64,000 bases of DNA, from NCBI GenBank assembly GCA_009801085.1, contig VNWV01000013.1:186001-250000 (forward strand), in the 5' to 3' direction. Shown piece by piece: positions 1 through 10,787 of the stretch; the first letter of the stretch is position 1; every line of letters begins with the position of its first letter. The position numbers and the translations under genes were made by a program. This DNA is from Lasiodiplodia sp. COLG20 (lineage: Eukaryota; Ascomycota; Dothideomycetes; Botryosphaeriales; Botryosphaeriaceae). The notes beneath the pieces were generated by a model, which saw nothing but the letters and a program-made list of their open reading frames with translations, was not told the origin of the DNA and did not search any database.

Positions 1-329
1 AGCAGCACCGTCGCCGTACAAATAGTATTCGAGCCGGACATTGGCGCGTACTCCTCGCTCTCCATGGTCAGGAAGCCGGCCGCCGCGGCGGGGTGGCAGG
101 GGGGCAGCACGACGTTGGTGTTCATCGAGGAGCGGCCGCGCGGCTCGTTGAGGAGGAGGGAGCGGAGGGAGTCGTTGTGAGTGCGGAAGTGGACGAGTTT
201 GTCGTACATGGTGGTGCAGGTCGCGGGCGGCGTGTCGTCGAGCACGCCGCCGATGACGACGTCGCCGACTTCGCCTTCGGCGTGGCAGCCGATGACGGAG
301 AGGGTGCAGGTGGTGGTGGGGAGGCGCAT
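1..329 (-). CDS. Proline racemase / hydroxyproline dehydratase family protein, N-terminal part
   Basis: The start codon lies at 329 and the reading frame stays open to the window edge, so only the first 109 or so residues are present. The protein begins MRLPTTTCTLSVIGCHAEGE, followed by a GDVVIGGV stretch, NEPRG, and MESEEYAPMSGSNTICTATV. These blocks are typical of the proline racemase superfamily (PF05544), which includes proline racemases, 4-hydroxyproline epimerases and trans-3-hydroxy-L-proline dehydratases. In true racemases the first catalytic base is a Cys in an MCGHG-like motif; here the position reads MSGSN, with Ser instead of Cys. That argues against a two-base racemase, but the second catalytic residue is outside the window. 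Likely cytosolic amino-acid catabolism. Family call is firm, reaction is not. Confidence 0.85.
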   Translation of the reverse strand, partial: MRLPTTTCTLSVIGCHAEGEVGDVVIGGVLDDTPPATCTTMYDKLVHFRTHNDSLRSLLLNEPRGRSSMNTNVVLPPCHPAAAAGFLTMESEEYAPMSGSNTICTATVL

Positions 330-832
330 GGTTTTTGGCTGAGGTGGGGGGAAACGGTGGTGTGTTTTTTGTTTTTTCATCGTATGGAGGCAGTGAAAGG
401 GAATAAAGAGTGCTGCGCAGACTGATCGCCGGGTTGAACCGATGTTTGGCGTCGGCGTGTCCGATATTTCGGGAACAGATGATGCTGCACTTCGGATGAG
501 CCGAACGACGTCACTTGGTAACCTATTAAACAGACTCTACCAATTGATATGATGATAGGATAGCAATCCGGGCGTCTATACTTGCTACAAGTTCTAGCCT
601 GGCAATGCAGGAACCGGATCCAACCGGGATCTGCTTCCAGGCCCCGTCGATCAGACAACGAGCGCACGCTATTGTATGTTGTGTGAGAACCTATCATGGG
701 AGGTTTGGTTTCTTGTTTGCGGTTCTTTCGTGTACATAAGCGGGGTGGCGGGCGGTGTGTAACAATTTACTCCTGCATTACAGACGTGAATATGAGCCAA
801 CGCCTCACCAACACTTAATGTTACCATACCAT
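330..832. other. Intergenic, no gene seen
   Basis: This stretch lies upstream of the racemase-family gene and downstream of the Zn2Cys6 gene. Short open frames here have no recognisable motif. I see no RNA gene or repeat. Confidence 0.6.
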
Positions 833-3376
833 TCACGCAAACATATTCTGAATCACACTATCCATGTCGAATTCGTTGGCAAACCCCAAAATCTGCTGCG
901 GCGAAAGCGCATGCATGCCGTCCGCTCCCAGCAGATCCCAGGGAGAAACTCCATCTTCCGCCGCAGAGAGCAAGTCATCCGCATTTTCGACATTGGCGGC
1001 CGGTGACCTGTCGTCGGTGGTCGACCTAGCCGGCGGCTGGCCCTGCGGCGCGCTGGCCTCCACAATCGGAGAGATGAGCTTTTCCAGATGCTCGAGCTCC
1101 AGCTTGCGCAGGCTCGCTGCGGGACTGCCCTTGGCGATCATCGAGTCGAGCACCGAGTGCGCGTTGTTTGCCCAGGATTGGTCGGGCACCAGGCTGGGCG
1201 TCACGGCGCTGATGATGTGGAGGAGGAAGGCGGAGGAGAAGACGTCTTCGAGCTGGAAGGGTAGGAAGCTGTCTGCGGTTTCGTGTTAGTAGAGTTCGCG
1301 CTTAGTAGTGGTATCGCTAGTGCCTACCGAGCAAGTTGTAGTCGCCGAGTCCCCGGAGCGTCTTGATCACGCTCGTCGCAGACTCAACGCTGGCGTGCAG
1401 CAATGACCCGACAGTGTTCCACGAGCTTCCCGAGTGGCGTTTTGCGAGACGGCTCTGCAAGATGCACATTACCAACGGCCGGGTTGTGAGCACGACGCAC
1501 TATAACGTTAGCCTCAGACTACGTGCGCCATCTGCGTGACAAACTTACGTGATGATATGACAGTATCAGACGTGAGGCGACTTTCGACGTGCGGCTTGCT
1601 GTGCCTTGGAACCGAGCTCCGAGAAAGCTGTTGAGTTCCTGCAAGATACCCGCCAGCTTGTGAAGCACAGATTGGATCTTTTTGGTCAGAGAGAGGGGGC
1701 CGCTAGAGCCGTCGCCGACGCCATACACGGCTGAGACGAGGAGAGTCAGCGTCTGTATCCACCTAAAGAATTGCGGAGATATACCCACTTGTAAGGATCG
1801 TCGACACGAGGCGAGAGAGGCTTATCTGCAAGTCCATTGCCTCAGTGTACAAGGTTTTGTCCATTTCTGACGGCATCTTCGTTGTGATGTCGGCATCCCT
1901 GATCGAGCCCGTCGCCCCGACCAAAGCCGAAAACTCGAGGTCGAGGACGTAAACGATCCAGAATATGCGGTTGCATCGTAACGAGCGATGCTGACCAACA
2001 ACCTCGGCCGGCTGGTGCCTGTGGAAGCCTTCGAAAATGCACAGGCGGAGCGCATGCCCTATCTAAAGATTCATCCCGTCAGTATTCATACTATAAAAGA
2101 GGAGAGTGGCTAAAGCCTCACGTGTTGGAACGCGGTTATTCTCAGATCAACGGAATGGAGATACAGCGCGGCTAGGCAGAGACTCTCGATTCCCGATAAA
2201 GGGTCTCTGTCCAGAAAATGCAAATCTGGGAGTAGTGGCATTGCTCTTGATGCATATTGAGATCCGAATTCTGACGTAGACGGGTTTACAAATGCTTCGC
2301 CAAAGGCAAGAACAAAAAGATACTGTGCAAACCATTGACGCGAGCGGGATGCCACAAGTCTCGGCTGCTGATAGAACTCGTTCAAGCAGCCAAGGAAATA
2401 GCGCTCATCGATTATCCCCGAAAAGTATCCCAGATGATATTTGAAAGTGTTGAAAAGGAAAGTGGCGTATTCGTGAGACGGGAGATCGTCAACGCTTGGT
2501 TCCTCGTTGGGTCCAAGACGTTGCCAGTCAAGCTTGAAAGCGACACCATCCAGGTTCCACGGATCGGGTGGGCTATCGGAGTCGGGGATGTGTGGATCAA
2601 TCATGGAAAGGACGCGTCGACAAAACGACCATGACGAGGAGGGGCCCATGTACCCTAGCATTTTGCGTGAGTACTCCTGGTCAGATTTATCTGCACAAGG
2701 CCTTACAATATCGCCCGTCTGGATGCTGGACGAATGTTCTTTCGGCATCAGCATCTACCAACGGGTTGCGGCTGAATAAAGCATCCGACCCCTCTTCATT
2801 TACAGGCTCGGTAACGCCATTTGCTGATCGGACTGTTAATTACCTAAAGCGCGGCTATTTGCGATCAACATACGGTTTGGCGATGCATTGCCGGCTTCGC
2901 TACTAGCAATTGCCGTGACTGTGCTCTCCTGGGCATGTACGGATGAACCGACGGCTGGTGTTACGGTTTCGGGGTCTCTTGGCAGCTCGCGTGGACGAGA
3001 TCTGCTACCTGCGGCCTCGTCTTCTATCTCTTTGGCTCTTCTTTCGAGTTCTCGTATGTAGCTATTCGGCTATTAGCAACATGTAGGAGGTCCGTGTTGG
3101 GACGTGGGTGCTTCCCTTTCCGAAACAGATACTCGGCCTTCGTCGGTGGCGAACCGACATTCTCGCTTTTTACGAGCGCACCGAGAACACGGAAACGTTC
3201 CCGAGCACCGCACCTTCATGTTCCGACATCGCGTACATCTGCAAGTCGTCAGGACGAATCGGAAGGGGTTGATCGAGTCGGGCTTACGCTCTGAGACACC
3301 TGTCCTTCGCCATTGGGCAATTGGTGACCCGCGAGGCCGAGCGGCGTGGAAAAGTGCTGTGTCGGATAGCTCCCAT
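833..3376 (-). CDS. Zn2Cys6 transcription factor with fungal-specific middle homology region
   Basis: A multi-exon DNA-binding regulator. The N-terminal zinc cluster is complete once two introns are removed (3287-3239 and 3132-3070): joining exons gives RACTRCRNMKVRCSG, then PCSRCARKKREC, spacing CX2CX6CX5CX2CX6C, Cys31 to Cys57. A short coiled-coil linker (SYIRELERRAKEIEDEA) follows. The middle region (about 2754-1790) has blocks typical of PF04082, including YMGPSSSWSFCRRV, GHALRLCIFEGFH and FSALVGATGSIRDADI. The C-terminal exon (from about 1278 to 833) ends in DMDSVIQNMFA. I chose the ATG at 3376 because it reaches the zinc cluster in frame after splicing; an in-frame ATG at 3313 (MAKDRCLRACTRC) is an alternative. 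About seven introns. Target genes unknown; the neighbouring racemase-family gene is a guess only. Confidence 0.85.
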
Positions 3377-3699
3377 CGGTACATCCGACTTTATATCATT
3401 TCCTGTAGAATTACCCCGCACCGCCGATTTTGGGCCGCTTATCAGTAACTTCGATTACGTAAAGTGAACAGCAGGTTGCATTGGGAACATACAGACGGTC
3501 TGTCATCAAGCATCACTTTGGCAGCTGACTCACGTTGGTCTGCGGACTGAGATTCTGCTGGGAAAATGAATGTCCCTATATTTCTAGCGACATGTGATGA
3601 ATTTGTTAAGACTCCCACAGCAAGTTGGTTCTATTTACAGATAGATAGAACTAAACTAAACAACAATAGGATATATGGAAGAAGCAAAATCTCCCCCAC
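3377..3699. other. Intergenic between regulator 5' end and AA9 3' end
   Basis: About 320 bp holding the upstream region of the regulator and the 3' end of the AA9 gene. Nothing further is recognised. Confidence 0.5.
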
Positions 3700-4443
3700 T
3701 CAAGCAGAATCGGAACCCTGAGAATCAAAAACACCACCATCAACAGTAGCCGGGCCAGAGTACGGGAAGCTGCTCGGGCTACTGTACATGCTCCACGTCG
3801 ACACCCACTCATCGCTCTCACTGTAAATCCCGGGTATCTTCGCCGTCTCGCCCGGCACCGCCGTCGCCGACGACCCCGTCACCTCAATCTGCGCGCAGTT
3901 GAAGAACATCTCGCGCGTCGACGGGCGATGCAGGCCGATGTGCTCGATGCGCAGCAGGTACTGGCCATTCGGCACCGTCGTCGGGATGGACACGTTGAAG
4001 GTGCCCTCGTCGTAGGCGCGCCAGTTGGTGCCCGTCGAGTCGAACGGCGTGTCGTAGCCCACGACGCCGATCTTGAACCAGTCGCCGCTGCCATCGTAGG
4101 TTGTAACGTCGCCGCCCGGCGCCTGCGACATCCAGAAGGTCAGCGGGCCTGGGTGCTGCACTTTGGCGCCGTAGTCGGTGACGAAGGAGACGGTGTCGCC
4201 GGCCGCGACGGAGGCGACCTTGGTGTTGGCGGCGGCGGCGAGGCTGTCCGTGTTGCAGCGCAGGTCGTTGGACGTGAGGATGTCGGGGGTGTATTGGGGT
4301 TCGTAGCCCTGAGAGGTCTCGCGGACGTACTCCCATTGCTCGGAGGTTTCGCCGTTGACGATGAGTTGCGGCCAGAAGTAGTGGGCTGAGGTCATGGCGG
4401 GGAGGGCGGCGACGGCCGCGATGAGCTTCTGGGAGAAGAACAT
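3700..4443 (-). CDS. AA9 lytic polysaccharide monooxygenase, variant copper site
   Basis: A 247-residue intronless secreted protein. The signal peptide (residues 1-20, ending PAMTSA) is followed by His21, which becomes the N-terminal histidine of the mature enzyme, as AA9 chemistry needs. The second brace histidine is His97 in VQHPGPLTFWM. The cysteine pair Cys63/Cys183 is where AA9 enzymes usually have a disulfide. AA9 enzymes cleave cellulose or hemicellulose chains oxidatively, using copper. The odd point is the segment EMFFNCAQI (178-186): the usual AA9 motif is QxY before two residues and Cys, so the axial Tyr is Phe180 and the second-sphere Gln is Glu178. His172 of the second sphere is kept. 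There is no CBM or linker. Oxidase activity may be altered. A decayed copy of its 5' part lies at 5673-6650. Confidence 0.93.
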   Translation of the reverse strand: MFFSQKLIAAVAALPAMTSAHYFWPQLIVNGETSEQWEYVRETSQGYEPQYTPDILTSNDLRCNTDSLAAAANTKVASVAAGDTVSFVTDYGAKVQHPGPLTFWMSQAPGGDVTTYDGSGDWFKIGVVGYDTPFDSTGTNWRAYDEGTFNVSIPTTVPNGQYLLRIEHIGLHRPSTREMFFNCAQIEVTGSSATAVPGETAKIPGIYSESDEWVSTWSMYSSPSSFPYSGPATVDGGVFDSQGSDSA

Positions 4444-5456
4444 GGTGGTTGGGTGAATCGAATGAATGATGTTGCGGCTGGCGCTAACGAATGTGATAGA
4501 CCGTCAAGGTGGATGAATGAGTGAATGTGTAGAAGCTGCTGGATTGAACTGTATCATGGCGACCTTGTGTCCTTTTGTACCTTTTTGCCAATGGAGTGTT
4601 CACCGTGTTGAACTGTAAAAAGAAACAGTGCATGGCCTGCGTTTCAATCATATTAGTGGAAGTCCACGTTGAAACGGAGTGTTGTTTGAATGTTTGTAGC
4701 GATTGCCTTTTCTGTTCAATTTAGCGAGATCTAGAACTTAAAACAGAATGTAGAGCGCTTTGACCTAATGCCGAGAAGTCCAAGCGAACCGATCTATGAA
4801 TGAAGTTACAGACCACTCTATTATTTGCTAGGGATCCCATTGGCTCGTGTATACAAAGGTGTTTTGCGAAAGACCGACAGCGGGGCGTCATTGTGAACCT
4901 GTAACGTTAGCGTTCCCGTATACCGTACACCGTATACCGTTTTCCATTCCTGATATAGCATAGCGTGACACGGGGCATGGAAACGTCAAAGTTAGACAGC
5001 ACGCTAACCCTTCCTCAGCAAAGTAAGTGGAGCTGTTGCTCACCACTTTCAGGTTAGCCTGATTATCACTCCACCACCGGAATAGCAGCCTCCTTCCCAT
5101 CCAACCCTGACCGCCTCCACAGAAGCGCCATTGACATTCAAGTAATACTTAATACGAAACACAAGCCGAGAACAAGAGAGGGGGGGTTTCCTGAGCTCAG
5201 CCTTCGGTGGTAGCACATTGGGGTGGCAGTCATACTATCGCTGTGGTTGGAACAACTGCCTTAGAACTCTACTTGGGGGGTTTCAAAGTTCTTTCACATA
5301 CTCGAATTGTTTGAAACCGCCCAGGCTAGCCGCCTTCCATATACAAAATCGTGTGGCACAATACTCTTCCAGCACCATGAGACCTTCGCTGGGCGAAGCG
5401 ATCATCTTGCATTCTACACAGCGTTTCTTTTTCTCGCAGCTTTTCTCACCTACATC
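4444..5456. promoter_or_regulatory. AA9 upstream region, partly duplicated
   Basis: This is the promoter side of the AA9 gene. From 4444 to about 5050 it aligns by eye with 6115-6650, including shared runs such as TTTAGCGAGATCT and AGACAGCACGCT. The rest, to 5456, has no recognised gene. Confidence 0.6.
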
Positions 5457-5647
5457 TACACCCCCTTCGCGCGGCCGGTGGCTAGCGTGGATTTGCTTTT
5501 CTTAATCTATCAGATGCCTGTAAATCCCCGAAAAGAGCAGATGCTGAGAGCTTGACCTATCACATCATCTGAATTGGCACAGAGATTCCCTGTTTTAAGC
5601 CCCTGCTACTCTTCGCGCTAGCCCACTGGCCGCGGGAAGAGGGTGTA
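5457..5647. mobile_element. Tc1/mariner-type MITE flanked by TA
   Basis: The ends are inverted repeats of about 30 bp that start CACCCCCTTCGCG on the left and, read on the other strand, CACCCTCTTCCCG on the right, both running into GGCC(G/A)GTGG(G)CTAGCG. Each end is bordered by TA, the usual target duplication of Tc1/mariner elements. It is too short to code for a transposase. A 27-bp piece from 5474 to 5500 is repeated exactly at 55294-55320. Confidence 0.6.
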
Positions 5648-5672
5648 CTTCCACCGTGATCTCTCTACATAG

Positions 5673-6650
5673 CCCTGTGAGGTTTCGTGGACGTACTCCC
5701 ACTAATCGCAGGTTTCACTGTTGACAATAAGTTGCGGCCAGATGTAGTGGGTCATCGCCAGGGTGGCACATCGTCCGTCCTGATTCGGCGCGCGCGATTA
5801 GACTGATGATTTACGTCAATCGCGCGCGCTAGGATTTATTATATAAGCAGTCGCCCATACAAGTCCGATGTGATTAAATATACGGAAAGTACTAGCCAGA
5901 TATCAATAGTAGGTAGAGAAGCACTAGCTATAGTGTTAACTACTTTACCCCTACCACCGACCTACAAATTCGAATACCCCTCCCTTTTCTTTACCACCCC
6001 GCCTCTTCTAGTGATTTAATTAATTTATTATCAAAAGTCAATCGTGCGCGCGATTAGCTTAGGACGGAAGATGAACTATCCTATATAGTATGAAGGACGA
6101 CAAGAGAAGAACATGGTGTTGGTGTTGGCGAAAGTAATATTGATTGAAGGAATTGAATGAATGAATGAATTGTTGAGGACTAGCACTAACAAATGTCACA
6201 GACCGCCAAGATGTACGAATGTCGACCTTGCGTGCTTCTGTGCCTCTTTCACAGTTGGGCGTCGACCGTATCGAACCGTTGTTAGCAGGCGCGATCGTCG
6301 AGAGGGTATTTTAGCGCTTTTTTTTCCGGGTACATCACCCGTTCACCCCTCAGCTTCGCGCCCAGTCCAGCCGCATCACCATCGTAAAAAAGGAACAGTG
6401 CGCATCTTGCATTTCCATCACATTGGTGGGCTTTCACATTGTTTGATGGTCTTGCGGCCGTTGGCTTTTCGCCCAGTTTAGCGAGATCTGCAAAGAGTGC
6501 ACGGGTCGTAAAAGTCCAAAAGTGGAAGTGCACGGGTCGTAAACGTCCCAAAGTAGAAGTGTACGACAGAAATCAAAGTCAGACGTCAGACAGCACGCTG
6601 ACCCTCCCTTGACAAATCAAGCGGAGCTACGACTCACTGCGATCTATAAA
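5673..6650 (-). pseudogene. Relic of a duplicated AA9 5' end and promoter
   Basis: The sequence at 5673-5768 aligns with the first part of the AA9 gene (about 4305-4405), sharing GGACGTACTCCCA, GTTGCGGCCAGA and GTAGTGGG, but with substitutions and small gaps. The match resumes at about 6100 with AGAAGAACATGGTG, the AA9 start region, and continues through the AA9 upstream sequence to about 6650. Only the signal peptide and first few dozen codons remain, with no open frame, so it cannot make an enzyme. A 305-bp insertion at 5769-6073 splits it. Confidence 0.75.
5769..6073. mobile_element. Putative MITE inserted in the AA9 relic
   Basis: This AT-rich block interrupts the alignment between the AA9 relic and the intact gene. 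Its ends are imperfect inverted repeats: CATCGTCCGTCCTGA on the left and, on the opposite strand, CATCTTCCGTCCTAA on the right, each followed within 15 bp by a GCGCGCGATT-like motif. No coding potential. I could not identify a clear target-site duplication, so the exact ends are uncertain. Confidence 0.5.
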
Positions 6651-6651
6651 T
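6645..6651 (+). promoter_or_regulatory. TATA box of the Tup1-like gene
   Basis: TATAAAT lies 180 bp before the ATG at 6825. It falls inside the longer open frame that begins at 6609, so that upstream ATG is unlikely to be the start. Confidence 0.6.
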
Positions 6652-6659
6652 CTGACCAC

Positions 6660-6778
6660 GCATCGCCTCCATTGCAAATCCATCATCCTCATCGCAACTC
6701 CATCTTCCTCATCGCAAATCCATCGCCTATTCATCCTAACTCATCGAAACCTCATCGCGCGCCCATCGCACATCAGCT
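6660..6778 (+). repeat. Imperfect CATCGCAA/TCCATC repeats in the 5' leader
   Basis: Several degenerate copies of CATCGCAAMTCCATC and CATCNTCCTCATCGC follow each other between the TATA box and the start codon. They give the upstream open frame its low-complexity, Pro/His-rich translation. Confidence 0.6.
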
Positions 6779-6824
6779 CTCCCCTACGATCGTTCACGGT
6801 TACAGCACTTTATTCGACGGCACA

Positions 6825-7898
6825 ATGGCAGGAACAAAAGGACAGGGAGAACCTGTGAATGTTGGAAACACGCTCGCTGATCTTGACCCCGAGCATGTCG
6901 ACGAGAGGTTCAAGAAGGAAGGCCAGGATTGGTTTGCCATCTTCAACCCCCGCGCGCGCCGCGTTCTGGATGTCAACCTCGTCCACACTCTGTCGCACCA
7001 GAGTGTCGTCTGTTGCGTCCGTTTCAGTGCCGATGGCCATTACGTTGCCACTGGCAGCAACCGCTCCGCTCAGATCTTTGATGTGGAGACAGGCCAGCTG
7101 CGTGCCCACCTTGAGGATTCTTCGCATGGGGAGGGCGACCTTTACATCCGCACCGTCTGCTTCAGCCCCGACGGCAAGTACCTCGCCACTGGTGCTGACG
7201 ACAAGATCATCAGGGTCTGGGACATCGAAACGCGCCAGATCAAGCACCGACTTTCTGGACATGACCAGCAGATCTATTCTCTCGACTTTGCTTGCAATGG
7301 TCGTCTCATTGCTTCGGGTAGTGCCGACCATACTGTGCGTCTGTGGGACATCAGCAACAACCAGCAAGTACTGCAGCTTTCGATCGAGGACAGCGTAACC
7401 ACCGTTGCCATCTCGCCCGATAACCGCTTCGTCGTGGCTGGATCACTGGGAAAGAGCATCCATGTCTGGGACACTAGCAACGGCCACCTGGTCGAGCGTC
7501 TTGAGGGCCACGAGAACAGTGTCTACTCGGTTGCCTTCGCGGCAAACGGCAAGGACATTCTCAGCGGATCGCTGGACAAGACGATCAAGATGTGGGAGCT
7601 GTCAACGCCGGGCACCGAGCCGAACGGTGGAAAGTGCATCAAGACTTTCGAGGGCCACAAGGAATTCGTTCTCGGCGCTGCTATGACACCTGACGGCGCG
7701 TGGGTACTCTCCAGCTCCAAGGACAAGAGTGTGCAAATCTGGGATCCTGTCACCGGCGTTGCCCAGCTTGTCTTGCAGGGCCACGAGAACTCGGTCATCT
7801 CCGTTGCCGCTAGCCCTACGGGCAACATGTTCGCGACGGGCAGTGGCGATATGCGTGCAAAGATCTGGAGCTACGAGACATACCACGGACCGCAGTAA
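6825..7898 (+). CDS. Short Tup1/RcoA-like WD40 protein
   Basis: A 357-residue protein made almost only of a seven-bladed WD40 propeller that closely resembles the C-terminal half of the fungal co-repressor Tup1 (RcoA in Aspergillus). Blocks include [66 protein letters not shown] and [14 protein letters not shown]. Full-length Tup1 proteins are around 600 residues and start with a coiled-coil that tetramerises and binds Ssn6/Cyc8; here only about 40 residues ([20 protein letters not shown]) precede the propeller, so that part is missing. The gene has no intron, which together with the missing N terminus hints at a retrocopy or partial duplicate. The 6825 start is supported by the TATA box at 6645. 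It might compete with, or bind the partners of, the true Tup1; that is inference. Confidence 0.88.
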   Translation: MAGTKGQGEPVNVGNTLADLDPEHVDERFKKEGQDWFAIFNPRARRVLDVNLVHTLSHQSVVCCVRFSADGHYVATGSNRSAQIFDVETGQLRAHLEDSSHGEGDLYIRTVCFSPDGKYLATGADDKIIRVWDIETRQIKHRLSGHDQQIYSLDFACNGRLIASGSADHTVRLWDISNNQQVLQLSIEDSVTTVAISPDNRFVVAGSLGKSIHVWDTSNGHLVERLEGHENSVYSVAFAANGKDILSGSLDKTIKMWELSTPGTEPNGGKCIKTFEGHKEFVLGAAMTPDGAWVLSSSKDKSVQIWDPVTGVAQLVLQGHENSVISVAASPTGNMFATGSGDMRAKIWSYETYHGPQ

Positions 7899-9163
7899 GC
7901 AACTCTACAGGCCACCATCACGGACTGGGAGTCTTACGCCTGCTACCATCTCCTGCCCAGAGCCTTTCGTCAAAGAGAAAAAGGGCCCGCTGTCACAAAC
8001 CAACATTCACTCGTTCACGCCTACTAGGCTGCTGCCTGGCCATTCATCTTCTCGCTTATTGCTGTCTACACATATATGAACCTCCTCCACTCCTCCATCT
8101 TCCGTTCCTCTCTCTTTAGCTTAGAGAATTGTCAGTTTTCCCTACCTGGAGCGTTAGGAACGTTGGGTGACTGGACGGTGGTTGATATTAACGGGTTGTT
8201 TGTCTCTTCACCTCGTTTACCTGTCGTTAGCTTTTACCTGGTACAGTCACCCGCCACTGCTCGTGTATTTCGGAAATTCTTCCCTTCGCACCCCTCCACC
8301 TTGTTTCCCTCCCCTTAGCTTAGGAACACGTCAGTTTGATATACACATTGATCGTGCATCGGTGCTAGTAGTGATATTGGTGTGAGACCTACTTTGGTCG
8401 TGCCAGCCGTGACACTTTCCTAAGCTCATTCACTTAGTTCATCCCTCGCGCCGGCCAAAGCAGGTCCTTACTACTGGCTCGTTCTAGGTCAAGATGCTCA
8501 ACTGGATCCCCACTTTACCTAAACAAACAAAAGGTAGAAAGAAGAAATAAGAGAAATTGACTGAGATCTTGACTTTGCCTCACTCGAAGAACCTACGAAA
8601 ATATTGATCTTAGCCGACGGACTGAAGGAAACGAACCCGATGTCTCTGCGGTAAGTAAGACTACGTATAGCGCGTCCACGACGACAACGAATAGACTGAT
8701 CAGCTAAGCGAAAAGGTACTGAGAAGAGGCATGGGAGAAAAATAGCAGTTTTAGCGACGGTTGTCTTCCAAAGTTGCAGTTAGTAATGCTCCGCCCAAAG
8801 AGGGAAGGATGTTTTCGCGGCGGGGCGGAGCTATATGTTCGGCTAAGATTCGTCATTCTTTCCAGCATTAAAATCATGACCGGCACCAATGAGAAAATAA
8901 TCCCACCCCACTTAAGCCCACCGCTCTGATTGGAAGCCAGTGGACCAAGGGGGCGGTATTCTAGCGAATATTACAAGAGGCCGTGCACGGTTCATGCAGA
9001 TATATATTGATCCCATTCGCCTAATGCATGGCGAGTACGAGTAGCCAATCATGCACCACACTATACGACTCGCGTCAAAAAAGGGCAGAACTGACTTTAT
9101 CTGTCCGCAACTATCAGAAGACCTCTCCTCAACGTTGTCTGTTGCAACAAACATAACGCGAAA
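7899..9163. other. Long intergenic, no gene seen
   Basis: About 1.26 kb. The first part is a pyrimidine-rich 3' region of the WD40 gene. The rest is presumably the promoter of the next gene. Small open frames here show no recognisable domain. Confidence 0.5.
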
Positions 9164-10659
9164 ATGTCAGAGCATTGGAAAAAGACGCCTACTACCAGAA
9201 AAGCTCACAAGAAGTCAAGAAATGGTTGCTATACGTGTAAGACGCGTCATGTGAAGGTACGAATGGCCCCTTGCCCCGTCGGAAATATCCTACTTTGTGG
9301 GTTTTGACCGAGGAAGAAGAAAAGGAATAATCTCCAAAGCTTTCATCAATCCGTTATTTTCTTTCAATTTATGGCTATAAACTGAAGGGGAAACGGTTGA
9401 CCTCGTTAGATGAAAGTCTCCCAGGCCAGATTACGAAATTGTTGAGCCGAGTATGATTGCTGACCGCTGTTTGATAGTGCGACGAGGGCTGGCCGAAATG
9501 CGACAACTGCCAGAGGAAGGGCATGTCCTGCGATTACCCTCAACAGGCAAAGCAGCTGCGCAAGAGCGCTACGCCGCCAGAATCCGAGCACACGTCGCTG
9601 GTGGGCAAGCAAGATACCGCGGTCCAAGAATACAAGAATGCGGTCTCAAATCTCATCCGATCGACGGCTCCCCCTACCTATTTACTTCCCAAACCACCCG
9701 GCTGCTCAGTGGGGCAAGCATTCAGCATTGAAGACATGGGGCTACTTCACCACTACACGGCCCACACGAGCCTGACATTCGCCGATCTTCCCGAAATCAT
9801 CGAGATCTACAGAGTCACGGCACCGCAGCTGGCATTCTCCGATCCAGATCTACTGTCCAGCCTGCTCGCCATTTCTGCGCTTCACCGCGCGCACATCGAC
9901 CCGGACCCGGAGCGGCAGCAGGAGCATTTCAGCCGAGCCACCAGGCATCAGCATCGCAGCATCCGCGTCTTGCAGGATCGCATCACGAACATCACGGAGC
10001 AAAATTGCGTGGGGCTTTATATTTCGGCATGCATCCTGTCGATTTACACTCTGGCCGAGAAGTCATGGTTGTGGCGATCCGCGCGGGATACTGCGTCTCT
10101 CGATGACGTTATCAGATGTCTGCGGCTCTTCCGTGGCATCCCATCGATCCTGCGGCACGAGAACCACTCTGTCTTCCGGTGGGTTATGGATGGTCCACTC
10201 AAGCCGATCGGTGATGGATTCTTGTACAAACCGACGGGGCGGTTTACTCCGGAGCAGGAGTCCTATTTCGGCATTCTGCGGGAGTTTCTCGTCGAGGATC
10301 GGGATGCTAGCGAGGAGGAACGGGCTGTCTACTTGGAAGCATTGCAGTGCCTCCGAGAATACGCAGAACTCCTTCTTGACGTCCGAGTGCAGCGGCAGAT
10401 TGAGACTGTTGGCTTGACATTGGCGTGGCCCACCATCGTGTCGGAGCAGTATCTGAAATATCTCGGGGAGCCTCGGCGCGGGGCAATCCTGCTTCTTGCT
10501 CAATATGCTGCCTTGTTCATGAGGCTTGAGCAGTTTTGGTGGGCGGAGGCTTGGGGTAAGACGGTGTTGACGGTCTCGCTGGAGCTTTTGCCTGAAGTGT
10601 GGAAGTGGGCGATCCGAAGTTTTTGTCGCGAGAACGGGGTAAATGGTTGCTCTACATGA
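9164..10659 (+). CDS. Zn2Cys6 regulator, UPC2-like group
   Basis: Two exons, 9164-9256 and 9478-10659, give 424 residues. Splicing joins TCKTRHVK to CDEGWPKCDNCQRKGMSC, completing the zinc cluster CX2CX6CX6CX2CX6C (Cys22-Cys49). The 221-nt intron sits exactly before the codon for the third cysteine. After the cluster come SIEDMGLLHHYTAHTSLTF, LAISALHRAHI and a C-terminal block ending in AQYAALFMRLEQFWW, typical of the fungal regulator group often annotated as sterol uptake control protein-like; that label does not show a sterol role. The protein at 14085 has the same layout and intron site, so the two are paralogues flanking the GH78 gene. A local regulatory role on GH78 is plausible but unproven. 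Confidence 0.88.
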
Positions 10660-10787
10660 ATGTAAAACAGCTGAATGTTCTCCAATGATACAGGCGGCTG
10701 TAAAGGAACAATCTACACAAGTTACAACTCATCTACAGATACATATGTACAGTTGCATCCCACCTCCCCCAAGAACGCTCCCCTCCC

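Noticed and set aside
93..425. 110-residue plus-strand frame at the left edge
   Set aside because: It lies opposite the proline racemase family coding sequence and has no motif.
3928..4389. 153-residue plus-strand frame over the AA9 gene
   Set aside because: It is the GC-rich mirror of the AA9 coding strand, with Val/Gly-rich low-complexity translation and no motif.
6609..6824. 72-residue N-terminal extension of the Tup1-like protein
   Set aside because: It includes the TATA box at 6645 and a repeat-rich leader, and resembles no Tup1 N terminus.
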